From: Alphaproteobacteria bacterium SS10
GTDB lineage: Bacteria > Pseudomonadota > Alphaproteobacteria > TMED2
Assembly (NCBI GenBank): GCA_019192455.1
Contig: JAHCML010000006.1
Location: 274,733 to 338,732, forward strand
Reading direction: 5' to 3'
Length of the DNA stretch: 64,000 nucleotides
Made by a program: the position numbers and the translations under genes. Numbering within the stretch: the stretch's first letter is position 1; every line of letters starts with the position of its first letter. Shown here piece after piece: positions 18,101 through 25,912 of the stretch. The notes beneath the pieces are model-generated. The model had not been told where the DNA came from, searched no databases, and saw only the letters and a list, made by a program, of their open reading frames with translations.

Positions 18101-18615
18101 AGGGTATTGGCAAACTGAAGAGTGAGGCACGTAACCGCCTGCTCGATGCCTTTGCCAAGGTTGATCAGGCGTTCCAAGAGTTGTTTGTCACCCTGTTTGG
18201 TGGTGGCCGGGCCCAGCTCTCATTGACCGAAGCGGAAGATCCATTGGATGCAGGCCTCGATATCTTTGCCTCCCCGCCAGGTAAGCGGCTGCAGAACCTG
18301 TCGCTCCTCTCCGGCGGTGAGCAGGCACTGACAGCGATTGCCCTGCTGTTTGCTGTGTTCCAGACCAATCCATCACCGATTTGCGTGCTGGATGAGGTCG
18401 ACGCCCCGCTTGATGAGGCGAATGTGGACCGGTTCTGCACCATGCTCGACCATATGGTGAAAACCGACACCACCCGCTTCCTTGTCATCACCCACCACCG
18501 GATGACCATGGCCAGGATGCATCGCCTCTATGGTGTAACCATGGGTGAGCGCGGGGTTTCACAGCTGGTTGCCGTTGATCTGGATGAGGGTGCGAAGCTG
18601 CGTGAGGCGAGTTAA
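15157..18615 (+). CDS. smc: Chromosome segregation ATPase SMC
   Basis: Condensin-type ATPase that organises and helps segregate the chromosome. The 1152-residue protein has Walker A GPNGCGKSN at residues 31-39, long coiled coils rich in Glu/Arg/Ala, a hinge around residues 500-620 (VDKGYETALAAALGVALDATL), the ABC signature LLSGGEQALTAIALLF near residue 1052 and Walker B ICVLDEVDAPLDEANV near residue 1076. Length is normal. The kleisin partners ScpA and ScpB are not in this window. It follows the DsbA-like gene and is followed by a probable promoter for the ATP synthase operon. Confidence 0.97.
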   Translation: MKFAKLRLHGFKSFVEPTELTIEPGLTGVVGPNGCGKSNLVEALRWVMGETSAKRMRGGEMEDVIFGGTANRPARNVAEVVLGLENDGKTAPPPFNDHEHLDIARKIERGNGSDYRINGKPVRARDVQILFADHGTGATSTALVSQGKVGAVINAKPTQRRDILEEAAGISGLHARRHEAELRLRAAENNLERVEDVLGTMDTQLGSLKRQARQAARYRTISDRIRQAEALLLHKKWVDATESLERAQKTFAAAETRVRELLTNVASESTAQAEAANKMPGLRDAAAEAAAKAQRLKIEAEQLANEGKRLEQQQAAAEQRLAQIEQDRGRAEAMRRDADEALKRLSSEQAEIEKARVGETDREAEAVKAAEEAQAKIRELDETVARLTRETASQETAQRNLERQIEQLQQRASNIESERDRLKAMLEKTEAETVDSGKLSGLEKDVSGAEQKLATAEADHGTSEKAVAAADEALTAAREAQQEANSVVSRLQAEIDALQHLLADEVDDETGEPVLKHITVDKGYETALAAALGVALDATLDEGAAFFWRGDVGHKLAVPKGAEPLSKLVKAPDALTSAIAGIGIVDDWDAGEKLAAELKPGQMLVSKDGAAWRWDGYTSRKLHSPDAAAKLEQRNRLDTLLADRKKAEKTADDAISAVAEKQTVLAQARATEQAGRQAVRDAYSAVGTAREALTQATQQQAKAAAEIAGLRERVANHGRDLDEAKAQRETAAKELKAMPSLDEAIQVLDDHREQLGDARTHGNEKSQKVDQIRREVFGRKRRLEAIAQEVRTWTDRINGAQDHHKDLAERATAIGEELTQLRNQPQDLASKEQALLDALSEAEREAKSKADVLVEAERALADIDRRLRQAEGHSADSREARARAEAAVEVARNTCDNLTAEIAEKLECKPDDTLALSEHNPEKDLPPLDDLIRKVERLRRERETLGAVNLRAEEESETLQIEMDALIAERDDLIAAIGRLRQGIGKLKSEARNRLLDAFAKVDQAFQELFVTLFGGGRAQLSLTEAEDPLDAGLDIFASPPGKRLQNLSLLSGGEQALTAIALLFAVFQTNPSPICVLDEVDAPLDEANVDRFCTMLDHMVKTDTTRFLVITHHRMTMARMHRLYGVTMGERGVSQLVAVDLDEGAKLREAS

Positions 18616-18715
18616 ATCGGCCCCGCGGACGTCAGCTTGTCGCAGGCAACGTAAATCCTTGTCATAAAACGACAATAATTCCCAATTTTCCGCCGTTTTG
18701 CGGTGCCATAAGCGC

Positions 18716-18744
18716 TTGACAGTTCTAGGGCCAATCCTTAGTTT
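18716..18744 (+). promoter_or_regulatory. Probable sigma-70 promoter for the atp operon
   Basis: TTGACA at 18716-18721 is a perfect -35 element, followed after 17 bases by TAGTTT (18739-18744), a weak -10. It lies about 100 bases upstream of the atpI start in an otherwise non-coding 231-base gap after smc. The -35 and spacing are convincing; the -10 matches at only three of six positions. Confidence 0.5.
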
Positions 18745-18846
18745 GCGCGCCGACTGCGGTGCCGGTTTTCGGGGCATTTGAGTGGTTGGTATGCAAATCA
18801 TTGCGGACCAGGTCATTCGGGGGCGGAGAGGTCGGTACTTAGTTCG

Positions 18847-19197
18847 ATGTCGCTTGACGATCTGAAGCAACGGATTGCGGCCGCACAACAGCAGGCAGAT
18901 GGCGAAGGCGCCAATGCCAGCAATAGCGGACCCGCCGCCGGTAATTTGGGCCACGGCTTGCGCATTGGTATCGAGTTCGTCTCGGCGATCGGTGTTGGCA
19001 CCTTTATGGGGTGGCTGTTCGATCAGTGGATGGGAACCTTACCGCTGGGCATGATTGTCATGTTCTTCGTCGGGTCAGCCGCTGGTTTCATGAACGTCTT
19101 CCGAATGGTTCAACGCCAGGAGCAATTGGCCGCCCAAGCCGCGCAAGGGGATGGGGCATCAGCCGACGAGGCCGATCAAGATACGCCCAACCCTTAA
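18847..19197 (+). CDS. atpI: ATP synthase subunit I (AtpI)
   Basis: A small accessory membrane protein (116 residues) encoded first in the F0 operon; homologues assist c-ring assembly. The N-terminus is a charged helix (MSLDDLKQRIAAAQQQAD), followed by LRIGIEFVSAIGVGTFMGWLF and LPLGMIVMFFVGSAAGFMNVF, two membrane helices with family-typical GxxxGxxxD-like features, then an acidic tail. The ATG at 18847 is chosen over an in-frame start at 18778 because it begins at the conserved helix. It precedes atpB by 106 bases. Confidence 0.88.
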   Translation: MSLDDLKQRIAAAQQQADGEGANASNSGPAAGNLGHGLRIGIEFVSAIGVGTFMGWLFDQWMGTLPLGMIVMFFVGSAAGFMNVFRMVQRQEQLAAQAAQGDGASADEADQDTPNP

Positions 19198-19303
19198 GGA
19201 TGCCGGGCTCAACCGGTGTCGCCCAACATTACCGCCTGCTTTTCCCGCCATGAACGGCACTTTCCGTTTACATCACCGACGCTCTGCCTAGACGAGGACG
19301 ATT

Positions 19304-20029
19304 GTGGCTCTCGACCCGCTGACACAGTTTAAGGTGAAGCAGATCATGTCCATCGAAGTGGGTGGCATCGATCTAAGCTTTACGAATTCGGCCCTGTTCA
19401 TGGTGATTGGCGCCGTCATCACCATTGGCTTTATGACCATCGGCATGAACCGCCGCGCCCTTGTTCCGGGCCGCTGGCAGGCCGCCGCTGAAATTCTCTA
19501 CGAATTCATCGCCAATATGCTGCGTGAGCAGACCGGCGCCAAAGGCCGGGAGTATTTCCCATTCATCTTCACCATTTTCATGGTGGTTTTGATGGGCAAC
19601 ATCCTTGGCATGATCCCGTATAGCTTCACCTATACCAGCCAGATCATCGTCACCTTTACGCTCGCAATGGTCGTGTTCATTGCCGTGACCATCATCGGCT
19701 TCATGCGCCACGGCCTGCATTACCTATCGCTGTTCGCCCCATCGGGTGTGCCAGCGCCGCTGCTTATCCTGATCGTTCCGATTGAGGTGATCGCGTATCT
19801 CTCGCGTCCAGTCAGCCTCTCGGTTCGTCTGTTTGCCAACATGTTGGCCGGTCACATGATCCTTAAGATCTTTGCCGCCTTCACTGTGATCCTGGGGGTT
19901 TTCGGGGTTGGACCGCTCGCGCTTAACGTTGCGCTGACCGCGTTCGAGTTCCTGATCGCCTTCATCCAAGCTTACGTCTTTGCCGTTCTAACCTGCGTTT
20001 ACCTAAAAGACGCGGTGGAGTTGCACTAA
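19304..20029 (+). CDS. atpB: F0F1 ATP synthase subunit a
   Basis: Stator channel subunit that carries protons to and from the c-ring. The 241-residue protein has several membrane helices and the essential arginine R175 in RPVSLSVRLFANMLAGH, followed by a helix containing ALTAFEFLIAFIQAYVFAVLTCVYL. The start is a GTG at 19304, preceded by a GAGGA ribosome site; there is no better ATG. The order atpI-atpB-atpE-atpF'-atpF is the usual alphaproteobacterial F0 cluster, with F1 genes elsewhere. Confidence 0.97.
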   Translation: MALDPLTQFKVKQIMSIEVGGIDLSFTNSALFMVIGAVITIGFMTIGMNRRALVPGRWQAAAEILYEFIANMLREQTGAKGREYFPFIFTIFMVVLMGNILGMIPYSFTYTSQIIVTFTLAMVVFIAVTIIGFMRHGLHYLSLFAPSGVPAPLLILIVPIEVIAYLSRPVSLSVRLFANMLAGHMILKIFAAFTVILGVFGVGPLALNVALTAFEFLIAFIQAYVFAVLTCVYLKDAVELH

Positions 20030-20116
20030 CGCCTGCGGCCCCGGCCAACGGCATCTACGGGCATCCGCCCAAACAACCGTTAATGACACCTGTTTTGAGT
20101 TAAAGAGGAATTCACC

Positions 20117-20341
20117 ATGGAAGTCGAAGCTGCACGTATGATCGGCGCTGGTATCGCCGTTCTGCCACTGCTGGGTGTTGGTCTTGGTCTTGGCCACATC
20201 TTCTCATCCATCCTGACGTCGATCGCTCGCAACCCATCAGTTGCTGGTGAGCTCAAGGCTTCTGGCCTGCTCTACTTCGCGCTGACTGAGGCTGTCGCCC
20301 TGTTCGCACTCGTGATCGCGATCCTGATCCTGTTCGTCTAA
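20117..20341 (+). CDS. atpE: F0F1 ATP synthase subunit c
   Basis: Proteolipid that forms the rotating ring. The 74-residue protein has two membrane helices joined by the polar loop RNPS, and the proton-carrying glutamate E58 in LYFALTEAVALFALV. The first helix has the glycine-rich pattern GAGIAVLPLLGVGLGLG. A strong AAAGAGGAA ribosome site precedes the ATG, as expected for the most abundant F0 subunit. It is followed by an intercistronic region that can form two alternative hairpins, described separately. Confidence 0.97.
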   Translation: MEVEAARMIGAGIAVLPLLGVGLGLGHIFSSILTSIARNPSVAGELKASGLLYFALTEAVALFALVIAILILFV

Positions 20342-20345
20342 CCGA

Positions 20346-20382
20346 CCGGTATTTGTACCGGCCGGTCTATTGTTCGGCCGGT
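20346..20382 (+). promoter_or_regulatory. Overlapping alternative hairpins between atpE and atpF'
   Basis: Hairpin 1 pairs CCGGTA (20346-20351) with TACCGG (20356-20361) over a TTTG loop. Hairpin 2 pairs ACCGGCCG (20357-20364) with CGGCCGGT (20375-20382) and is followed by CTTTATCT. The two share 20357-20361 and cannot form together. Such elements between c and b subunit genes may partly terminate transcription or protect the upstream message, helping to make c in excess. The pairing is seen; the function is inferred. Confidence 0.5.
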
Positions 20383-20409
20383 CTTTATCTCGGACTTAGG
20401 AACGCGATC

Positions 20410-21057
20410 ATGATCCGCACTTTTAAACCCGTGTTTAGCCGCGCTACCGCGTTTGCCGTTATGGCGAGCGCTAGCTACGCTGTGATGACTGGCCTGGCCT
20501 GGGCGGCTGAGGCTGATCATGGCGAGGGTAGTGGCGGCCTACCGCAGCTTGATCCGACGAAATTCTCGTCCCAGATCTTCTGGCTGCTGTTGGTGTTCTT
20601 CACCCTGTTCCACATTCTGCGTAAGCGCATTCTGCCGCGTTACACGGAAGTGCTTGAGGAACGGGAAGAGAAGATCACCGGCGACCTGGCACGGGCTGAG
20701 GAATTGCGGGCTGAGGCTGAAAACGCCGAGGCATCATATCAAGATTCCCTGAGTGAAGCCCGGCAGGCAGCGCATGCTGCCATCGCCAAGGCACAGGAAC
20801 AGGCCGCAAGCGATACGGCCCAACGGCTTGCTAAAGTTGAATCCAGCCTTAAGGGCCGGTTCACCAAAGCCGAGAACCGTATTGCCGAGGAAAAGGGTGC
20901 CGCGTTCGCTGACCTCAACGCCATCGTAAGCGAGGCGGTGAAAGGCAGCGTGTCTAAGATTGCCAACATCTCCGCGTCCGATACGGATGTGGAGGGTGTT
21001 GTCCAAACCGCCCTTGCTAACCGCACGGACGCTAAGGCAGAAGGGGCCACCTCCTGA
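20410..21057 (+). CDS. atpF': F0F1 ATP synthase subunit b'
   Basis: Peripheral-stalk subunit that forms a heterodimer with b. The 215-residue protein has an N-terminal hydrophobic extension resembling a signal peptide (residues about 10-35, ending LAWAAEADHGEG), then the membrane anchor SSQIFWLLLVFFTLFHILRK and a long charged coiled coil (EVLEEREEKITGDLARAEEL). The extension is seen in some alphaproteobacterial b' subunits; whether it is cleaved is unknown. The ATG at 20410 follows AGGA. The stop codon overlaps the atpF start by one base (TGATG). Confidence 0.9.
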   Translation: MIRTFKPVFSRATAFAVMASASYAVMTGLAWAAEADHGEGSGGLPQLDPTKFSSQIFWLLLVFFTLFHILRKRILPRYTEVLEEREEKITGDLARAEELRAEAENAEASYQDSLSEARQAAHAAIAKAQEQAASDTAQRLAKVESSLKGRFTKAENRIAEEKGAAFADLNAIVSEAVKGSVSKIANISASDTDVEGVVQTALANRTDAKAEGATS

Positions 21058-21545
21058 TGGAACTGTTCTCTGACAGCAAGTTCTGGGTTGCCGTTGCCTT
21101 CGTCATCTTTGTGGCGTTGGTCTACAAGAAGGTCACCCAGACCGTGACCAAGGCCCTCGATGACCGCGCGGATAATGTCCGGGCGCAAATCGATGAGGCA
21201 CAGCGCCTGCGTGAAGAAGCGCAAGCCATGCTGGCCCAGTACCAACGCCAACAGCGCGATGCTGAAAAGACGGCTAAGGAACTGGTCGAAAATGCGAAGA
21301 AGCAGGCCGATGCCCTGATCAAACAGGCGCAGGTCGATGCCGAAGCGGCTGCCGAGCGGCAGAAGCAGCTGGCTGAAAGCCGTATCGCCCAGATGGAACA
21401 GCAGGCCGTTGCCGAGGTTCGTTCCGTCGCCGCTGAAGTTGCCGTCCAGGCAACCCGCGACCTGATTGAGAAATCGATGGACGCATCCAAGTCGTCATCG
21501 CTTCTGCAAGACAGCATCGATCAGCTGCCAAGCCGCATTAACTGA
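21057..21545 (+). CDS. atpF: F0F1 ATP synthase subunit b
   Basis: Peripheral-stalk subunit of 162 residues: one N-terminal membrane helix (FWVAVAFVIFVALVY), then a long coiled coil (ALDDRADNVRAQIDEAQRLREE and AERQKQLAESRIAQMEQQ), and a C-terminal segment ending in QDSIDQLPSRIN. It shares one base with the stop codon of the b' gene, so translation is coupled and would favour equal amounts of b and b'. It is the last gene of the F0 operon; a hairpin follows at 21578 and the next gene is convergent. Confidence 0.95.
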   Translation: MELFSDSKFWVAVAFVIFVALVYKKVTQTVTKALDDRADNVRAQIDEAQRLREEAQAMLAQYQRQQRDAEKTAKELVENAKKQADALIKQAQVDAEAAAERQKQLAESRIAQMEQQAVAEVRSVAAEVAVQATRDLIEKSMDASKSSSLLQDSIDQLPSRIN

Positions 21546-21577
21546 TTGAGTAGTTAAGACAATTTAACGTCTGCGCT

Positions 21578-21614
21578 CAGCCCGCATGCCTATTCGGCGG
21601 CGGGCTGTTCTTGT
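21578..21614 (+). terminator. Probable terminator of the atp operon
   Basis: CAGCCCGC (21578-21585) pairs with GCGGGCTG (21600-21607) and is followed by TTCTTGTT. The stem overlaps the last codons of the convergent ligase-like gene. The T-rich tail is interrupted, so it is a moderate candidate. Confidence 0.5.
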
Positions 21615-23683
21615 TCCTGGAACTGGCGCTTGGCGTATTCACGCAGCTTGTAGCGCTGAACCACCCCAGCATCGGTGCGTGGCAGGCTCGGAACAAAATC
21701 CCAATGGGTTGGACATTTAAAGGCGTCTTCACGCTTACGGACGAAATCACGAAGCTCAGTAATCAGCTCGTCATCTGGCTTAACCCCACGGGCTGGCACG
21801 ATATAAGCCTTGGCCACGGTGCCCAGGGCCTTATCTGGCGCCGCAACCACCGCGCAGTCAGCGACTGAGTGATGCTCAAGCAGCATTTCCTCAATCTCTG
21901 GCGCCATAATCTCATAGCCACCATTGTCGATCACATCATCCATACGGCCCTGGAACCAATAGAAGCCATCGGCATCGACGCTGTAGAGGTCGCCGGTCAC
22001 GTTCCAGCCGCGCTGGACATATTCGGTTTGGCGTTCACCGCCCAGATAGCGGCAGCCGGTCGGCCCCTTAACCACGAGGCGCCCGCTCATGCCCGCTGGC
22101 AGGTCACGGAAGCCCTCATCTACGACACGGCAGGCATACCCCTCAATCGGCTTGCCTGTGGCACCAGGCCGGATCTCATCAAGCGGCGAAGCCACAACCC
22201 GGCTCAGCAGCTCAGTAGAGCCGAAAGCATCGATGATGTTGCTGCCGGTTTGGTTGCGCCATTGGGTGTAGACGGCACTGGATAGCGGCTCACCACTGGA
22301 CACGCAGGTCGTCAGGGAGGTGACATCCACCTTACCGGTGTATTCCAGCATGGCGCGGTAACTGCTGGGTGATGAGCAGCAAACGGTTGCCTTTAGCCGG
22401 CCAATCGCCTGGATCAGGACCTTTGGCTCAAACTGCTGGAGCAGGATTGATGACGCACCGATCCGCATCGGGAACAACAGCAAGCTACACAGACCGAACG
22501 TCTCACTCAGCGGCATGTTACAGACAAAGATGTCTTCCGGTATGCTGGGCAAGGCCGATCGCGGCATACAATCCGCGGTCACGATCAGATCACGATGGTG
22601 ATGCATCGTGCCTTTCACCTCGCCGGACGTACCGCTGGTGAAGGCAATTAGGCAGATATCCTCGGCCGCCGTATCGAAGTTATCGAACTGCGGCTCTTTC
22701 GGCGCCATGAGTGGCTCAGCATACCGCCAATCATTCGGGCCAGTTTCCGGACCCTCAAAGCCTGCGGCGCCGTCGGGGCGCTGGCCATTGCCGGCGAAGA
22801 CCAAGACTTCATAAAGATCGGGCCGTTTTTCCTGAACCTTGGCGAGTTCGGCGGTCAGGCGATCATCACAGATAGCGAAGTTGATCTGCGCCTTATCGAC
22901 AATCCGCGCCAGGTCACGGGCCCGCATGGATGGCGGTGTTGGCACAGCGACGGCACCAACCTTCAACACGGCGAGGAAGGCCGCCATCATAATCGGCGTG
23001 TTAAAGCCGCGGATTAAAACCCTGGCACCCGGGATAACCCCCAGCTCATCCATCAGAACGTGGGCGAGTTGGTTTGAGTCCCGGTAAACATCAGTGTAGC
23101 TCCACACCCCCTTAGAGGTATGGAAGCATGGGCTGTCCGCGTGACCGGCGAAGACCATACGGTCGAGCAGATCCGTGACCGCATTCAACCGATCCGGGTG
23201 GCGTAGCCAGATTTTGGGGAACTTGAATTCAGGCAGCTGATCTTCAGGCGGCAGATTATCAGCGCAGAAATTGTCCCAGTGGGAGGTGTATTTCTGCCCG
23301 GCCTCAAGTGCTGCGATCTCCTCATCCATCTGGGAGGCCGCTTCCGGTGTCACACCGGAATCACCCATGATGGCGTCAATATCAGCCTGGTTTGAATTGC
23401 CGTCAGAGGCCCCCATCCAGGCGGCCATATCCTCAAGATCGGCATACTCACCGTCAGGGTCGTAACCCATCAGTGTTGGTTCAGGGGCATTTGGGTCGGC
23501 AGCGGGTTCTGGCTCGGCGGCCTCTTCCTCAACCGGCGCAGCCTCAGGCAACGGCGCAACCTCGCCGTCCTGATCATCGAACTGTGCTTGCGACAGCTTT
23601 AGAGGTGCCATGGCGGGGGCATCCTGCTCCGCCTCGGTCCATTCATCAGCATCACTACCGGCATCATTCGCCATGGTGGTCAA
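21590..23683 (-). CDS. AMP-dependent acyl-CoA synthetase-like protein lacking the A10 lysine
   Basis: Member of the adenylate-forming (ANL) superfamily, closest by eye to benzoate/2-aminobenzoate-CoA ligases (NFCADNLPPEDQLPEF, SPSSYRAML, IDAFGSTELLS). The 697-residue protein is about 130 residues longer than usual because of an acidic, low-complexity N-terminus (many Asp, Glu, Pro, Ala). The P-loop-like motif is near residue 348 (FTSGTSGEVKGT) and the hinge is GRMDDVIDNGGYEI. At the C-terminus the normal TGK motif, whose lysine is essential for adenylation, reads TDAGVVQRYKLRE, with valine at 674. It is downstream of the SDR-like gene by 123 bases on the same strand. It may be inactive or have another role. 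Confidence 0.8.
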   Translation of the reverse strand: MTTMANDAGSDADEWTEAEQDAPAMAPLKLSQAQFDDQDGEVAPLPEAAPVEEEAAEPEPAADPNAPEPTLMGYDPDGEYADLEDMAAWMGASDGNSNQADIDAIMGDSGVTPEAASQMDEEIAALEAGQKYTSHWDNFCADNLPPEDQLPEFKFPKIWLRHPDRLNAVTDLLDRMVFAGHADSPCFHTSKGVWSYTDVYRDSNQLAHVLMDELGVIPGARVLIRGFNTPIMMAAFLAVLKVGAVAVPTPPSMRARDLARIVDKAQINFAICDDRLTAELAKVQEKRPDLYEVLVFAGNGQRPDGAAGFEGPETGPNDWRYAEPLMAPKEPQFDNFDTAAEDICLIAFTSGTSGEVKGTMHHHRDLIVTADCMPRSALPSIPEDIFVCNMPLSETFGLCSLLLFPMRIGASSILLQQFEPKVLIQAIGRLKATVCCSSPSSYRAMLEYTGKVDVTSLTTCVSSGEPLSSAVYTQWRNQTGSNIIDAFGSTELLSRVVASPLDEIRPGATGKPIEGYACRVVDEGFRDLPAGMSGRLVVKGPTGCRYLGGERQTEYVQRGWNVTGDLYSVDADGFYWFQGRMDDVIDNGGYEIMAPEIEEMLLEHHSVADCAVVAAPDKALGTVAKAYIVPARGVKPDDELITELRDFVRKREDAFKCPTHWDFVPSLPRTDAGVVQRYKLREYAKRQFQEQEQPAAE

Positions 23684-23806
23684 AAAATCCCCAAAGGCTG
23701 GCGTTTCCTTCGATTATCACCGCCGCCCTGCACAACATATTACCCGATTTGCCGCGATGGAGCATTGCAATTCGCGACACCACCATCGAAGACAATATCA
23801 TAGCGA

Positions 23807-24589
23807 TCAACCGAGTTCACCGCCATCAATCACCATTGCCTGGCCGCATAATCCCTTTGCCTCGTCCTGTGCCAGCCACACTAGCGTGGCACCAATCTCA
23901 CTCGGCTGGATAAGGCGGCGCTGGGCGTTGCCATTGGCGAGGTCGGATTTAACCGCCGAGCGGTCGCGACGCGTATGGGCAACAATCTGATCGATCTCAA
24001 CCGATAGGCGGTCAGTATCAACCAGCCCCGCTACCACAGCGTTTACCGCGACGCCGCTTTCCGCGACCTCACGCGCCAATCCCCGCATTAAGCCTAATAA
24101 ACCATGCTGGAGTGCACAGGTGCCGAGGCCAAGCGGACGGCCCCGAATGGCATCCTGGCCAATCACAAACATCACCCGGCCATCCCCTGCCTCTTGCATA
24201 GGCGGGACGACAGCCGCAACCAGATTGGCGGCGCCAATAAGAAGGGTCTGGGCCGCCATCTGCAGGCGCGCCACATCCAGCTGATCGTAATAGCCGTTTA
24301 CATCCTCACGCACCGCATGGACCAAGATATCGATCGGCCCTAAGGACTCCTCGGCATGATCCACCGCCCGCTCAATCGACAAACGGTTATTCAGATCAGC
24401 GGTGACGGTCAGAACATCGCCATCCACCTCATTAATCAGGCGCGTGGCGGCGGTGGTTAGCCCCTCAGAGCCACGGGCCATCAAGGTTATGTTGCACCCG
24501 GCCGCCGCGAGGGCGCGGGCGGCGTGATAGCCCATCTCCCCACTGCCACCGGCGATCAGTGCGTGCTTGCCTTCAAGCGATAGAGACAT
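23807..24589 (-). CDS. SDR-fold protein without the catalytic Ser-Tyr-Lys
   Basis: A 260-residue short-chain dehydrogenase/reductase homologue. The nucleotide-binding glycine motif is retained (AGGSGEMGYHAARAL, residues 13-27), as are the ADLNN segment and the C-terminal VIDGG. The active-site YxxxK is absent: the aligned region reads TCALQHGLLGLMRG, putting threonine 157 and glutamine 161 at the Tyr and Lys positions, and the serine position reads VIGQ. It may bind NAD(P) or a partner but is unlikely to be an ordinary dehydrogenase. It probably forms an operon with the ligase-like gene downstream and is divergent from the glycosyltransferase gene. Confidence 0.82.
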   Translation of the reverse strand: MSLSLEGKHALIAGGSGEMGYHAARALAAAGCNITLMARGSEGLTTAATRLINEVDGDVLTVTADLNNRLSIERAVDHAEESLGPIDILVHAVREDVNGYYDQLDVARLQMAAQTLLIGAANLVAAVVPPMQEAGDGRVMFVIGQDAIRGRPLGLGTCALQHGLLGLMRGLAREVAESGVAVNAVVAGLVDTDRLSVEIDQIVAHTRRDRSAVKSDLANGNAQRRLIQPSEIGATLVWLAQDEAKGLCGQAMVIDGGELG

Positions 24590-24684
24590 AATTTGCTAAT
24601 ATAAGAGAAAGCTTTAGTAAGCTGCTTTGTGGAACAAGCACCGTTGAAGCTACACCCAATTGACCTCAGGCCCTAGCCCTGAGA

Positions 24685-25833
24685 ATGCAAAAACCCATTT
24701 CTGTTCAACATCATCCACCAACTAATCCAGATGACCCCGCTGCGCTTATGCTGATCCAACGTCAAAACCCCACCGCCGAAAAGCTTCCCAGCTTTGGCGA
24801 TCGCCCGCTCACCTTTGTGATTGCCATGTGGAATTGGAAGGAACAGTCCTTCGCGCGCTTTATTGAGGATGAACCAGGATCATCCGACATCATCTATTTC
24901 GATGAAACCTGCGGTTATGAACAGATTGTGAAGGCCGTCTCACTACAACGGCCGGACCGCATGATCCTCTGGGGTATGATGGAACCGGAAGGGGTTGCCG
25001 AGCTTGCCCAGCGTGAGGGAATTGATCTGCTGCGGGTGGAGGATGGTTTCCTCCGCTCTGCTGGCCTTACTGGAACCCGGCCCGCACCAATGTCCCTCTG
25101 CCTCGATAAGCGGGGCATCTACTTCAACCCGAACGTGCCATCGGATCTGGAGCACCTGCTACTGACCTATGATTTCGACAGTGATAGCGCGCTGGTTGAC
25201 CGGGCAAAGGCCGGTATCACCCGCCTCCGCAAGCTGGGGTTGAGCAAGTACAACCATGCCAAGCCAGTGGATTTAGAGGCTGTCTATGGGCCAAAGGATC
25301 GGCCACGGGTACTCGTACTGGGCCAGGTCGAGGAAGATCAATCCATCCAATATGGCTGTGACGGGGCGTTTGATAACAACGCACTCGTCCGCGCAGCGGC
25401 TGAGGCGCACCCAGACGCGCAGATCATCTATAAGCCACATCCCGATGTACTGGCCGGGGATCGTGATCGTCTGTCAAACCCCGATGATGTGCGGGATATC
25501 GCCCTAGTCGTGGATACGCCGATGACCATCGATCAGGCTTTTGAGACGATTGATCACGTTCATACCGCCACGTCCCTCGCCGGGTTTGAGGCGCTGCTGC
25601 GCGGCCTCAAAGTAACCACACACGGCCGCCCATTCTACGCGGGCTGGGGGGTGACTGAGGATCGGCTACCGCCACTAAACCCACGGCGCGAGCTTACGAT
25701 TGAGCAGGTTTTTGCCGCCGCTTACCTGCTCTACCCGATCTATTGCCACCCTGAGACAGGCGCACGCCTACGCTTTGAAGAGGCGCTGGATGTCCTCGCC
25801 GCTGAACGAGATCGGATGCTGGCGCAGGGCTAA
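24685..25833 (+). CDS. KpsC-like capsule polysaccharide glycosyltransferase (single module)
   Basis: A 382-residue protein of the capsule polysaccharide synthesis family, related to KpsC beta-Kdo transferases. Recognisable segments are LLRVEDGFLRSAGL, KRGIYFNPNVPSDLEHLL, VLVLGQVEEDQSIQYG, IIYKPHPDV and THGRPFYAGWGVTEDRLP. Classical KpsC has two such modules in about 675 residues; this has one. No capsule export or Kdo genes are nearby. A later ATG at 24748 is also possible. The next gene is proA, 79 bases downstream on the same strand. The acceptor and donor are unknown. Confidence 0.8.
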   Translation: MQKPISVQHHPPTNPDDPAALMLIQRQNPTAEKLPSFGDRPLTFVIAMWNWKEQSFARFIEDEPGSSDIIYFDETCGYEQIVKAVSLQRPDRMILWGMMEPEGVAELAQREGIDLLRVEDGFLRSAGLTGTRPAPMSLCLDKRGIYFNPNVPSDLEHLLLTYDFDSDSALVDRAKAGITRLRKLGLSKYNHAKPVDLEAVYGPKDRPRVLVLGQVEEDQSIQYGCDGAFDNNALVRAAAEAHPDAQIIYKPHPDVLAGDRDRLSNPDDVRDIALVVDTPMTIDQAFETIDHVHTATSLAGFEALLRGLKVTTHGRPFYAGWGVTEDRLPPLNPRRELTIEQVFAAAYLLYPIYCHPETGARLRFEEALDVLAAERDRMLAQG

Positions 25834-25912
25834 CCCTACCGGTTGATGGGTGACACGGTTATCGCTGCGGCGGTATAGAGGCGTAACGAGAACAGTCGCC
25901 AGGCAAGGACCA

